Assembly (NCBI GenBank): GCA_030692055.1 | Contig: JAUYCY010000059.1 | Location: 1 to 34,160, forward strand | Direction: 5' to 3' | DNA length: 34,160 bases | From: Candidatus Omnitrophota bacterium | Lineage (GTDB): Bacteria > Omnitrophota > Koll11 > Duberdicusellales > 4484-171 | In this document: positions 15,743 to 23,732 of the stretch, piece by piece | Layout: every line of letters begins with the position of its first letter | How positions within the stretch are numbered: the first letter of the stretch is position 1 | Notes under the pieces: generated by a model | What the model was told of the DNA's origin: nothing | What the model saw: only the letters and a program-made list of their open reading frames with translations | The model's database searches: none | Made by a program: the position numbers and the translations under genes

Positions 15743-16524
15743 TTATGATTTTTATGAGGATATTTTTAGCCCTTGCATGCTATTTTACTATTACGGTCGC
15801 CACATATGCGCAAATGCCAGAATTTAAGGAATTACGTTCAGATCATTTCATTATACAATACTCTCCCGCCACAGAAACCGGTGTCTACAAAATAAAAGAT
15901 GACGCAGAATATTTTTACAGAAAAATTACTCAGGAATTCGGGCTTACGGGTGGCAATTTGTGGGCATGGGAAAACAGAGTAAAAATACTTGTCGCTAAGG
16001 ATAGGCAAGAATATTTGAGTAATTTTCAATGTCCTGGTTGGTCGGCGGCGTGCGTTGACTACTCTAACAGGATTATTTATACCTACCCCTCGCAGGATAA
16101 TTTTAGCTACATACTCCCCCATGAACTCACCCATATAATTTTCAGGGAACATATTGGTTATCGCAAACTCCCTCTGTGGTTAGATGAAGGCATGGCAACA
16201 TACATAGAATACAGAGGTTCGTATCAAGAACAAACGATAGTCACTTTAATGAAGCAATTAATAAAAGACAATAAATACCTAGATTTTACCGGTATTGATA
16301 GTGTCTTTTCGTTGAACGAAAATAGAGATGCGCAGCTTTTCTATAATCAAGCTTTCAGCATGGTTTATTTTCTTATAAAGAGATTTGGTAATGAAGATTT
16401 TAGCGAATTTTTAAGCTATCTAAAATCAGGCAGCAGCGTAGAGGATGCTCTGCGAGGGGCTTTTGGTGGGATAGAAAATATAAAGAGCTTTGAGGAAGCC
16501 TGGAAAAAGTTCTATCTGCTCTAA
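15739..16524 (+). CDS. Secreted gluzincin metallopeptidase 1 (peptidase MA-like)
   Basis: A 261-residue protein with a signal peptide (about 1-24, ending ATYA-Q) and a zinc-peptidase core: HELTH at 128-132, with a likely third ligand Glu150 in WLDEGMA. This HExxH-18-E spacing and fold context match the peptidase MA / gluzincin group. Before the motif is a conserved segment with CPGWSAACVDY and IIYTYP that may hold structural cysteines. It is a close paralogue of the product of 17738-18514, which lies on the other side of murG. Coupled by ATGA to ftsW, it is presumably expressed with the cell wall genes. The substrate is unknown; a role at the septum or in envelope protein processing is inference from position only. 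Confidence 0.85.
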   Translation: MIMIFMRIFLALACYFTITVATYAQMPEFKELRSDHFIIQYSPATETGVYKIKDDAEYFYRKITQEFGLTGGNLWAWENRVKILVAKDRQEYLSNFQCPGWSAACVDYSNRIIYTYPSQDNFSYILPHELTHIIFREHIGYRKLPLWLDEGMATYIEYRGSYQEQTIVTLMKQLIKDNKYLDFTGIDSVFSLNENRDAQLFYNQAFSMVYFLIKRFGNEDFSEFLSYLKSGSSVEDALRGAFGGIENIKSFEEAWKKFYLL

Positions 16525-16544
16525 ATTATTTTCTAAAAATGGAG

Positions 16545-16680
16545 CCCCACGTGCATGCACGTGGTACCACTTTTACGGGATTCCTTCCCACGTTTGCACG
16601 TGGGGCGGAATCCCGATGTCAGAAACCACCATTCAACCACGGGCATGCCCATGGTCTTCTGGCTATCGGGATAAAAATCA
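16545..16680. repeat. Hairpin cassette between metallopeptidase 1 and murG
   Basis: Contains the perfect 18 bp palindrome CCACGTGCATGCACGTGG (16547-16564), GTGGTACCAC, CCCACGT/ACGTGGG (16587-16604), and CCACGGGCATGCCCATGG (16637-16654, one imperfect pair), ending in TATCGGGATAAAAA just before the murG ATG. It shares layout with the cassettes at 3469 and 8527. Short open frames crossing it are by-products of the repeats. Confidence 0.65.
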
Positions 16681-16686
16681 GAAAAG

Positions 16687-17757
16687 ATGAAAATTATTCT
16701 TGCTTGCGATCGAAGCGCAGGGCATATTTTTCCAGCCCTTACTGTAGGTAAAAATATTAGAAACAAATCCGCCATAGAAACTAATTCTTTAGACGGGCGT
16801 AAAAGTATTTCCTATAAGGACGAAGTATATTTTTTTGCTACTTCTGATTTTTTAAAAGATTATTTAGAAAAGGAAGGCTTTTTGGTATACGGCAAGATTT
16901 TTCGCTCTAGAAATTTGCTAAAGGAAGTAGTTTTTCGCGCGCTAGAAGCAATCTACCTTATTTTTAAACTAAAGCCGCGCAAAATTATCGGATTCGGAGG
17001 AAGAGATAGTTTCTTTTTGCTTTTTTTCGGTTCTTTATTATTTTTAGATACGGCGATATATGAACCAAATAGAACCATAGGAAAAGCAAATAAGGTATTG
17101 TCTTTTTTTGTGCATAAAGTTTTTTGTGGTTTCCAAGAAACCGTTATTATAAAAAAAGCAAAAGTCGTGGGTATTCCTCTTAGGGAAAATATAAAAATAA
17201 TACCAAGAGCAAAGGCTCTGGAGATACTGCATTTTGAGGATAAACCGGTAATTTTTTGTTTTGGCGGCAGTCAAGGTTCTAGCTTTCTAAACAGTATCTT
17301 TGTAAAACTAGTCACAAGTCTTGACGGAGATTATCAGGTAGTTCATCTCACCGGTAGAAGAGAATACTTCCAAATTATGCAATTTTATAATAAAATAAAG
17401 CGAAGAGTATTTGTAAAAGATTTCTACTATGCCATGGAAGTTCTGTATAGCGCAACTGATTTAGCAATTTGCCGAGCAGGCGCTTCGACTTTAGCAGAAT
17501 TGACTTATTATGGTATTCCTTCTATTCTTATTCCGCATCCCGCAGCTAGCGGGCATCAAAAGGAAAATGCCTTCTATTTAGCAAAAAGAGGCGCAGCGTT
17601 TGTATTTTTACAAGAAAAATTTTCCTTCAATGTTTTTATGGGCACCGTAGAAAAAGCCATTTACGATGGTATAATTAGGCAGAGTCTGATGAGAAACCTT
17701 GGCAATATAAAATTAGGGGTAAACTATAAAGAATTTTGTGCTAACACTTATTTTTAG
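16687..17757 (+). CDS. murG: UDP-GlcNAc:lipid I N-acetylglucosaminyltransferase MurG
   Basis: MurG adds GlcNAc to lipid I to give lipid II. The GT-B fold is recognisable: first loop ACDRSAGHIFPAL (6-18), GFGGRDS (102-108), YEPNRTIGKANK (125-136), VVGIPLR, FGGSQGSSFLN (192-202), and the donor-binding CRAGASTLAELTYYGIPSILIPHP (262-285) with conserved Glu271, then SGHQKENA. Several motifs are divergent: the usual GGTGGH loop is DRSAGH, GxGGYVS is GFGGRDS and EQN is EPN. Length 356 is normal. It sits between two metallopeptidase paralogues and its end overlaps the second by 20 bp. Confidence 0.92.
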   Translation: MKIILACDRSAGHIFPALTVGKNIRNKSAIETNSLDGRKSISYKDEVYFFATSDFLKDYLEKEGFLVYGKIFRSRNLLKEVVFRALEAIYLIFKLKPRKIIGFGGRDSFFLLFFGSLLFLDTAIYEPNRTIGKANKVLSFFVHKVFCGFQETVIIKKAKVVGIPLRENIKIIPRAKALEILHFEDKPVIFCFGGSQGSSFLNSIFVKLVTSLDGDYQVVHLTGRREYFQIMQFYNKIKRRVFVKDFYYAMEVLYSATDLAICRAGASTLAELTYYGIPSILIPHPAASGHQKENAFYLAKRGAAFVFLQEKFSFNVFMGTVEKAIYDGIIRQSLMRNLGNIKLGVNYKEFCANTYF

Positions 17758-18514
17758 CGGTTTATTAGTATCTATCTACGCTGCCGATAGTGATTTAAAA
17801 GAACTTCGTTCAGACCACTTTGCTATTTTTTCTTCTAAGAATGTAGATGAAAGTTATGTCTATAAAATAAAAGATATGGCTGAAGATTTTTATCGGTCTA
17901 TTACTCAGGAATTTAATCTGGTCCGGGATAAATTATGGTTATGGGAAAATAGAGCAAAAATTTTTATAGCTAAAGATAAAGAGGATTATCTTCGCAGATT
18001 CCCTTGCCCGTCTTGGTCGGCCGCGTGCGTTGACTATGTGGCGAAAACGATTTATACCTATCCTTATCAAGAAGGTTTTTCTTCAAACCTTGCCCACGAA
18101 CTTACCCACATAATTTTTAGAGAATACGTAGGAAGGGGGATGCTTCCCGTATGGTTTGATGAAGGGATTGCTGTATATGTTCAAAATAAGTATGGTGCAG
18201 GTCGCCGTCTGACGAATTTTGCCTTACTCAAGAAGGCAATACAAGATAAGAAATATATACCATTATCTGAATTAAATTCCGTAAATCCCGGATCTCTTAA
18301 CGCCCGCTCGAGTGATTATGTTAATCTTTTTTATATCGAATCATTTTCTCTAATTGATTTTTTAATAAAAAAAGGTTCAAGAGATAATTTTTATAGATTT
18401 CTTTATTTATTGCGCAGTGGCAATAATTTTAATGACGCGCTGCTTAAGAGTTATAGCTCAATACGAAATATGGAGGATTTAGAGAAACAATGGATAAGAT
18501 TTTATCAGGAGTAA
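17738..18514 (+). CDS. Secreted gluzincin metallopeptidase 2 (peptidase MA-like)
   Basis: A 258-residue paralogue of the 15739-16524 product. The GTG start inside murG gives a short signal peptide (MLTLIFSGLLVSIYA, then ADSD). HELTH is at 120-124 and Glu142 in WFDEGIA is the likely third zinc ligand. The paralogues share KELRSDHF near the mature N-terminus, the ITQEF and LWxWENR segments, WSAACVDY, IYTYP and HELTHIIFRE. The gene overlaps murG by 20 bp and murC by 25 bp, so it is translated as part of the dcw transcript. The duplication flanking murG suggests paired or redundant envelope roles; no substrate can be assigned from sequence. Confidence 0.85.
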   Translation: MLTLIFSGLLVSIYAADSDLKELRSDHFAIFSSKNVDESYVYKIKDMAEDFYRSITQEFNLVRDKLWLWENRAKIFIAKDKEDYLRRFPCPSWSAACVDYVAKTIYTYPYQEGFSSNLAHELTHIIFREYVGRGMLPVWFDEGIAVYVQNKYGAGRRLTNFALLKKAIQDKKYIPLSELNSVNPGSLNARSSDYVNLFYIESFSLIDFLIKKGSRDNFYRFLYLLRSGNNFNDALLKSYSSIRNMEDLEKQWIRFYQE

Positions 18515-19902
18515 AGAATATTCATCTTATTGGTATCGGGGGTATAGGGGTTAGCGGCCTTGCCCTTCTTTTGAAAGACAAAGGTTATACGGTGAAAGGT
18601 TCAGATATACAAGATACCTATAACACAAAGATGCTTAAGGAAGCAGGAATCGAGGTGTATATAGGCCATAAGAGTGAAAATATTAGCCCCGATACGGGTT
18701 TGGTTTGCTATTCCTCGGCAGTTAAAAGCGATAATCCCGAAATTTTGGAAGCAGTAAAGAGGGGTATAACTATATTAGCGCGAGGCAAACTTCTTGGGTT
18801 GCTCACTTTTGATAAAAAGACGATTGCGGTAAGCGGCAGCCATGGAAAAACTACCACTACGGCATTGTCGGGATATCTTTTAACCGCTCTTGGGTATAAA
18901 CCAACAGTGTTTGTGGGAGGATTGCCTTTAAACTATGAACGCAACGCTTGGTGGGGAGAAGAATATTTTGTTATTGAGACCGACGAGAGCGATGGTAGCT
19001 TTTTGTGCTATAATCCGTGGGTTTCGATAATAACTAATATAGATCACGAACACCTTGATTACCATAAGGATATGGAGAGCCTTAAGAAAAGTTTTTTGCA
19101 ATTTGCATATCAAACCAAAGGGTTAGTCATCGGTTGCGCAGATGACCCGTCCGTCAACGACATTTTATCTAAAGTTAATGGTTTAAGCTATGGCTTTTCG
19201 GAAAGAAATAGAATAAGTGGGGAGAATATATCGTTTGAGGCAGGGCCTCATCTTTTAGACCAGGAACGCATTATGGGATTTACCTGTTTTGATTTTCTTA
19301 TTGATAAAAAATTTGTCAGCCGAGTAAAAGTGCCCCTTTTAGGTATCCACAATGTTTTGAATACTATGGCTGTTCTTTCTTTTTTTAGCTATTTGGGTGA
19401 GGATTTGGCAAAGGTAATTGAATTATTAAAATATTTTAAAGGAACAAAAAGGCGCTTTCAGATTAAAAAGAAAGTAGCCGGCGTGACTTTCATTGATGAC
19501 TATGCGCATCATCCTACGGAAATAAACGCAGTTATAAAGGCAGCACGTTATTTGAATCCTAGGAGAGTATTTGTTATCTTTCAGCCGCATCGCTTTTCGC
19601 GCGTTAAATCGCTATATAAGGAATTTTCTCATTGTTTTTCTTGTGCCGATGAGCTGATATTGACAGATATTTATTCTGCTTCAGAAAAAGAAATTGAAGG
19701 AGTAAATAGTGAATTTCTTTTGGGAGAAATAAAGAAAATTTTTCAAGGCAATGTAAGGTATATTTGCCGGGAAAAGATTGCTGCGGAAGTTTCCTTATCT
19801 TTAGAAGAAGGTGATGTTGTCTTGGGGTTAGGAGCCGGGGATATAAACGCCATTATGGATGGTATAATACATGAGTTTAAAAACAGTAGAGTCAAAGCGT
19901 AA
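18490..19902 (+). CDS. murC: UDP-MurNAc:L-alanine ligase MurC
   Basis: MurC adds L-Ala to UDP-MurNAc, the first step of stem peptide synthesis. The N-terminal domain shows HLIGIGGIGVSGLALLL (12-28) and VCYSSAV; the ATP domain shows AVSGSHGKTTTTAL (113-126), FVIETDESDGSF and NIDHEHLDYH; then LGIHNVLN, RRFQ, DDYAHHPTEI and FQPHRFSRV. Length (470) is normal. The start overlaps the upstream peptidase gene by 25 bp and the end overlaps murB by 32 bp, so this part of the cluster is tightly coupled. Confidence 0.97.
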   Translation: MDKILSGVKNIHLIGIGGIGVSGLALLLKDKGYTVKGSDIQDTYNTKMLKEAGIEVYIGHKSENISPDTGLVCYSSAVKSDNPEILEAVKRGITILARGKLLGLLTFDKKTIAVSGSHGKTTTTALSGYLLTALGYKPTVFVGGLPLNYERNAWWGEEYFVIETDESDGSFLCYNPWVSIITNIDHEHLDYHKDMESLKKSFLQFAYQTKGLVIGCADDPSVNDILSKVNGLSYGFSERNRISGENISFEAGPHLLDQERIMGFTCFDFLIDKKFVSRVKVPLLGIHNVLNTMAVLSFFSYLGEDLAKVIELLKYFKGTKRRFQIKKKVAGVTFIDDYAHHPTEINAVIKAARYLNPRRVFVIFQPHRFSRVKSLYKEFSHCFSCADELILTDIYSASEKEIEGVNSEFLLGEIKKIFQGNVRYICREKIAAEVSLSLEEGDVVLGLGAGDINAIMDGIIHEFKNSRVKA

Positions 19903-20725
19903 ATATAGCTTGAGAGATTTTACTACTATTAAAATAGGCGGTCAAGCGCGCTATTTTTTTGTTACTAATGCAATAGATGTTTTGCGGGATGTGGTTAGAG
20001 ATGTTGCTGGTTCTTATTATCTTTTAGGAGGCGGTTCTAACCTTCTCGTAGAAGATTCTTCTATAGACAAGACAGTGCTTAAATTGGGAGAAGGTTTTAG
20101 CTATATAAAAGGTACAGCTGATTCTATAGAAGTAGGAGCAGCTACGCCGTTTTCTTGTTTGATGAGTTACGCACTTAAGAACAATTTAGGCGGCTTTGAA
20201 AATTTAGTAGGTATTCCCGCAACTCTTGGTGGATTAATAGTTATGAATGCATCTAGCTACGGAAGAGACATCTCATATTCTTTAGACGAAGTTGAAATTA
20301 TGGATAGTAAGGGAGAGATTAAGAGGTTAAAGAAAGAAGATATAAGTTTTTCCTACAGGCAATCTTCCCTTAATGGAAAGGTTGTTCTGCGGGCTTGGTT
20401 TAAATTATCGAAAGAGGATAATCTGCGGATAAAAGTCAGTCAATTCATCAAAGATAGAATAGCGAAACAGGATTTTGATTTTCCTAGTTGCGGCTGTATT
20501 TTTAAAAATCCAGGTAATTTTGCCGCTGGATTTCTCATTGATTCGTGCGGCCTTAAGGGTGCTAGAAAAAATGGCGCCCAGGTTTCCATGAAACACGCGA
20601 ATTTTATCGTAAACATAGGTAATGCCACCTATAACGACGTGGACTATTTAATAAGTCACATTAAAGATAAAGTCCATCGTAAGTTTGGATTAGTTTTAGA
20701 GGAAGAAGTAGAGAGATGGGTATAA
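19871..20725 (+). CDS. murB: UDP-N-acetylenolpyruvoylglucosamine reductase MurB, type II
   Basis: MurB reduces UDP-GlcNAc-enolpyruvate to UDP-MurNAc using NADPH and FAD. Flavin-binding features are TTIKIGGQARYF (18-29), LLGGGSNLLV (51-60) and GIPATLGGLIVMNASSYG (114-131). The catalytic segment reads FPSCGCIFKNP (204-214), in which Cys209 stands where many MurB enzymes have the proton-donating Ser. The end has AQVSMKHANFIVN and the final EEEVERW Glu region. The absence of the extra type I loop and the 284-residue length fit type II. Overlap with murC is 32 bp; a repeat-filled spacer of 178 bp follows. Confidence 0.95.
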   Translation: MSLKTVESKRKYSLRDFTTIKIGGQARYFFVTNAIDVLRDVVRDVAGSYYLLGGGSNLLVEDSSIDKTVLKLGEGFSYIKGTADSIEVGAATPFSCLMSYALKNNLGGFENLVGIPATLGGLIVMNASSYGRDISYSLDEVEIMDSKGEIKRLKKEDISFSYRQSSLNGKVVLRAWFKLSKEDNLRIKVSQFIKDRIAKQDFDFPSCGCIFKNPGNFAAGFLIDSCGLKGARKNGAQVSMKHANFIVNIGNATYNDVDYLISHIKDKVHRKFGLVLEEEVERWV

Positions 20726-20735
20726 AAATAAAGAG

Positions 20736-20895
20736 TACTTGCATAGCACAAAGTGCCAAGTGCATAGCGAATTTCGCATAGCGCAAGGCGCAGAGCGCAT
20801 AGCGTAAATAAAAAAGATAAATAATTAATATACTTCTTAAGCGCTTTGCGCTATGCTCTACCTGCCTGCCGGCAGGCAGGTGCGCTATGCATTTT
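20736..20895. repeat. GCATAGCGC-word inverted repeat between murB and ddl
   Basis: The left half strings together variants of GCATAGCGCAAGGCGCAGAG; the right half carries the complements GCGCTTTGCGCTATGCTC and GTGCGCTATGC, with a CCTGCC-GGCAGG hairpin at about 20862-20880 set into the right arm. The two halves can pair as a long imperfect hairpin around an AT-rich centre. The tract ends about 15 bp before ddl. Confidence 0.55.
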
Positions 20896-20903
20896 GTTAA
20901 TAT

Positions 20904-21860
20904 ATGCAAAACTTCAATTTTAACGGCATAAAAGTAGGGGTTCTAGGCGGAGGAATATCTTCGGAAAGAGAAATATCACTTATTTCCGCCCAGCAGGCTT
21001 TCAATTCATTAAAGAATAGTAATATAGCGGCTATTTTTTGCGATATTACTACTTCCCAAAAGGACAAAGTTAAGGAGCTAATTATTTCGTACGATATAGA
21101 TGTAGCTTTTATTGCTTTGCATGGAGAGTTTGGAGAGGATGGGAAAATTCAGGAGATTCTAGAGGAACTAAATATTCCTTACACCGGCTCAGATCCGCGT
21201 GCGAGCTATTTGGCAATGAACAAGATATTTTCTAAAAAAATTTTTACAAGAGAGAGTATTCCTACGGCAAATTTTATAGCTTGGGAAAAAGGTAAAGATT
21301 TCCCAAAAAATATAAAATATCCCGCTGTGGTAAAACCTTATTTTGCTGGCTCAAGCCTTGGTGTTTCTGTCGTATGGCAACTAAAGGAATTGCCCAAAGC
21401 ATTGGACGAGGCAATGTTATTGCAAGATAAGGTTGTTGTAGAAGATTATATTGACGGAAGAGAATTAACTGTTGGAATTCTAGAAGAAATGCCGTTGGCA
21501 GTAGTAGAAATTGTTCCAAAGGCAGGATATTTTGATTTTACTGCTAAGTATAGCGATGGTATGGCGGCATTTGTCGCGCCAGCGCAATTAGAAAGCAGAA
21601 TATATAAAAACATCCAACAAATCGCCCTACAGGCACATAAAGCTTTAGGGTGCAGGGATTTCTCGCGCGTAGATCTACGCTTAGATAAAAACAACGATAT
21701 TTTTGTTTTGGAAGTTAATTCTATACCGGGTTTAACTGCGCATAGCCTACTGCCGCTCTCTGCAAGAGCTTGCGGTATAAGCTTTGATGAGTTAATCTTA
21801 AAGATGACCAGGCTCGCTTTAAATGAACATCAGCAGATTAAAGAACTTAAGAAAAGTTAA
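20904..21860 (+). CDS. ddl: D-alanine--D-alanine ligase
   Basis: Ddl makes the D-Ala-D-Ala dipeptide used by MurF. The 318-residue ATP-grasp protein shows GGISSEREISLIS (16-28), ALHGEFGEDGKIQ (71-83), VVKPYFAGSSLGVSVV (142-157), YIDGRELTVGIL (182-193), DFTAKYSDG (211-219), RVDLRL and FVLEVNSIPGLTAHSLLP (267-284) with metal-binding Glu270 and Asn272. The AKY motif retains the Tyr linked to dipeptide rather than depsipeptide synthesis, so vancomycin-type D-lactate specificity is not suggested. Position between murB and ftsQ is standard. The last 38 bp overlap ftsQ. Confidence 0.96.
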   Translation: MQNFNFNGIKVGVLGGGISSEREISLISAQQAFNSLKNSNIAAIFCDITTSQKDKVKELIISYDIDVAFIALHGEFGEDGKIQEILEELNIPYTGSDPRASYLAMNKIFSKKIFTRESIPTANFIAWEKGKDFPKNIKYPAVVKPYFAGSSLGVSVVWQLKELPKALDEAMLLQDKVVVEDYIDGRELTVGILEEMPLAVVEIVPKAGYFDFTAKYSDGMAAFVAPAQLESRIYKNIQQIALQAHKALGCRDFSRVDLRLDKNNDIFVLEVNSIPGLTAHSLLPLSARACGISFDELILKMTRLALNEHQQIKELKKS

Positions 21861-22590
21861 TTATAGATTAAATTCTAAAGCCATCCGGATAGGTTTCTTT
21901 TTAGTTGGCATCCTGGCTTGTTTTTTATTTTTAGAAAAAAGCCTTTACTGTTACCGAGGATTTAAAGTAAAAGAGATAAGATGTAATATAGAATTGGATG
22001 TAAATTTGAAGGCATTGATTAAAAATTACGCCCTAGGCAGGCAGTTATTCAACGTCGATATAAAAAAGGTTTATCATCAGATCGCCAGAAGCCACCCAGA
22101 GTATAAAGAGATTCATATACTAAGGGAGTTCCCGGCGTCTTTAAAAATAGAGGTTAAGTTACGTAAGCCCTTTGCTCAAATAAAAGCCAAAGGATTTTAT
22201 TTGATAGATAGAGAAGGGGTAATCGTAAGCGATGCTTCTTATGAACCGTTTAGTGCCTTTATTCCTATAGAGATTACAGATCGCAATATTTATCTACAAA
22301 GAGGCAGCCTTATTAAAGATGAACGTTTAACTTTAGCTTTTAATTTAATAAAAGAGTTTAGAAATAGTAAATTTCTTAGAAAAATACCCGTAATTTTAAT
22401 AAACACTACATCGCCGCAAGCTACTTATTTTGTTATTTATGACACAAAAGTAATTATTGGTATGAATGATTTTGATAAAAAGTTAAGCATTTTAGAACAC
22501 GTAATAATTCGGCAGCTCAAAAACGATATTTCTTCATCCGAATACATAGATTTACGATATCAAAAAATCTATTTAGGAATCAAAAGATGA
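21823..22590 (+). CDS. ftsQ: Cell division protein FtsQ
   Basis: FtsQ is a bitopic divisome scaffold. The 255-residue protein has a basic cytoplasmic start, one membrane segment (about 21-40, IRIGFFLVGILACFLFLEKS), a POTRA-like domain (FKVKEIRCNIELDVN to REFPASLKIEVKLRKPFAQI, about 48-115) and an FtsQ-type beta domain with YLIDREGVIV and the final YIDLRYQKIYLGIK. The IDLRYxxxxYL ending is characteristic. It starts inside ddl and overlaps ftsA by ATGA. Confidence 0.93.
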   Translation: MNISRLKNLRKVNYRLNSKAIRIGFFLVGILACFLFLEKSLYCYRGFKVKEIRCNIELDVNLKALIKNYALGRQLFNVDIKKVYHQIARSHPEYKEIHILREFPASLKIEVKLRKPFAQIKAKGFYLIDREGVIVSDASYEPFSAFIPIEITDRNIYLQRGSLIKDERLTLAFNLIKEFRNSKFLRKIPVILINTTSPQATYFVIYDTKVIIGMNDFDKKLSILEHVIIRQLKNDISSSEYIDLRYQKIYLGIKR

Positions 22591-23732
22591 AAGGTTATTG
22601 CGGCATAGATATAGATAGCGATAAGGTATTTATTTCTCTGGCGAAAGTAAAGAAATCCGAAGCCATTCTTTTGAAAGAACTAGACGTTGGCATATCCCCT
22701 CATGCAAAAGGTTTAGTTGAATTTCTAAAAGAAAAAGGCGAGGCAATAAATAAAAAGATTAAAGAAAACGAAATAGCATTGTCGATGCATGCTGATACTG
22801 TTTATTTAAATTTACCGCTAGGCCTAGAGAATAAAATTCTTGTTGAGGCGCATATCCCTTTAAGGAAAAGCAAAAAAATTACCGCCACAGATATTTTATA
22901 TGCTAAAAGGTATTTAGAAAACACATTTCTTAACTGGGATGATATTTGTATCCACCATCTAGTTTTAAATTACGAAGTTGAAGGCAATGTTTACAAGAAT
23001 CCGCCATTTGGGGTAATAGCAAAGAGAATAAAAATGAAGTCATTGTTGGTGGTAGTTAAAGATAGGTTGCGTAAAGATATTGAAGATATTTTCTATAATT
23101 TGGAAAGAAACTTCGGCGGTTTCATTTTCCCCGGATTAAGCATTTTATCCACGGCATTTGGCGAGTTAAATAAGGAAAGCTTTTTAGCAGCGTTTGCTAT
23201 CGGCTACGACAGAACGCACATCGTAATATATAGAGATGGAAATATCGATTTTAATAGTGAGCATAGGTTTGGCTTAAAGAATATTTTAGAAGAGTTGGCG
23301 CGTAAGTTAATTCTTCCATTATCCTTAGCCCAAGAGGTATACAATCGCTACATTTCGCTTAAAGAGACCCCACCCCTTAAAGAAGTGAGTATAAAAAATG
23401 GAGAAACCTATATTAACCTCAGCATCAATACCGTAAATTCTTTCGTAAAAGACTACATAAAACAAGAACTTAATATAATTATTGAAGACATAAAGCCTAA
23501 GCTTTCCGGTGAAGCTACTATTGCTTTCATTGGAAGGTTGAACCCAAAGGAAGGTTTAGGCGATTTCCTGAAAGGACATATCCCTTATTCCATTATTCCT
23601 TTGAAAAGTGAAAATATTTCCTCTTCGTTTGGTTGTATCAGATACGGCGTGTCTAAGTTTTTGGAAAGAGATTATCATTCCGATAACTCAATCGTTGGCC
23701 GTATTATGAATGTATATAAAGAATACTTTTGA
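22587..23732 (+). CDS. ftsA: Divergent FtsA-like actin-fold cell division protein
   Basis: FtsA tethers FtsZ to the membrane and signals to the divisome. The assignment rests on order (directly after ftsQ, ATGA overlap) and on the outline of the fold: GIDIDSDKVFISLAKV (6-21) as first phosphate-loop strand, an SHS2-like 1C region (VEAHIPLRK to FGVIAKRIKMKSLLVVV), AFAIGYDRTHIVIYRDG (202-218) in the place of the usual DIGGGTTD loop, FGLKNILEELARKL, AFIGRLNPKEG in place of the usual TGGxA, and a C-terminal amphipathic stretch GRIMNVYKEYF that could bind membrane. Nucleotide-binding glycines and acidic residues are largely missing, so ATP binding is doubtful. No ftsZ follows. Repeat copy C begins within its stop codon. 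Confidence 0.7.
   Translation: MKGYCGIDIDSDKVFISLAKVKKSEAILLKELDVGISPHAKGLVEFLKEKGEAINKKIKENEIALSMHADTVYLNLPLGLENKILVEAHIPLRKSKKITATDILYAKRYLENTFLNWDDICIHHLVLNYEVEGNVYKNPPFGVIAKRIKMKSLLVVVKDRLRKDIEDIFYNLERNFGGFIFPGLSILSTAFGELNKESFLAAFAIGYDRTHIVIYRDGNIDFNSEHRFGLKNILEELARKLILPLSLAQEVYNRYISLKETPPLKEVSIKNGETYINLSINTVNSFVKDYIKQELNIIIEDIKPKLSGEATIAFIGRLNPKEGLGDFLKGHIPYSIIPLKSENISSSFGCIRYGVSKFLERDYHSDNSIVGRIMNVYKEYF

Noticed and set aside
16490..16775. Overlapping short open frames on both strands between metallopeptidase 1 and murG
   Set aside because: They cross the palindromic cassette and read similarly on both strands because the DNA is self-complementary.
17044..17274. Minus-strand open frame within murG
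   Set aside because: It overlaps conserved MurG motifs on the coding strand and has no features of its own.
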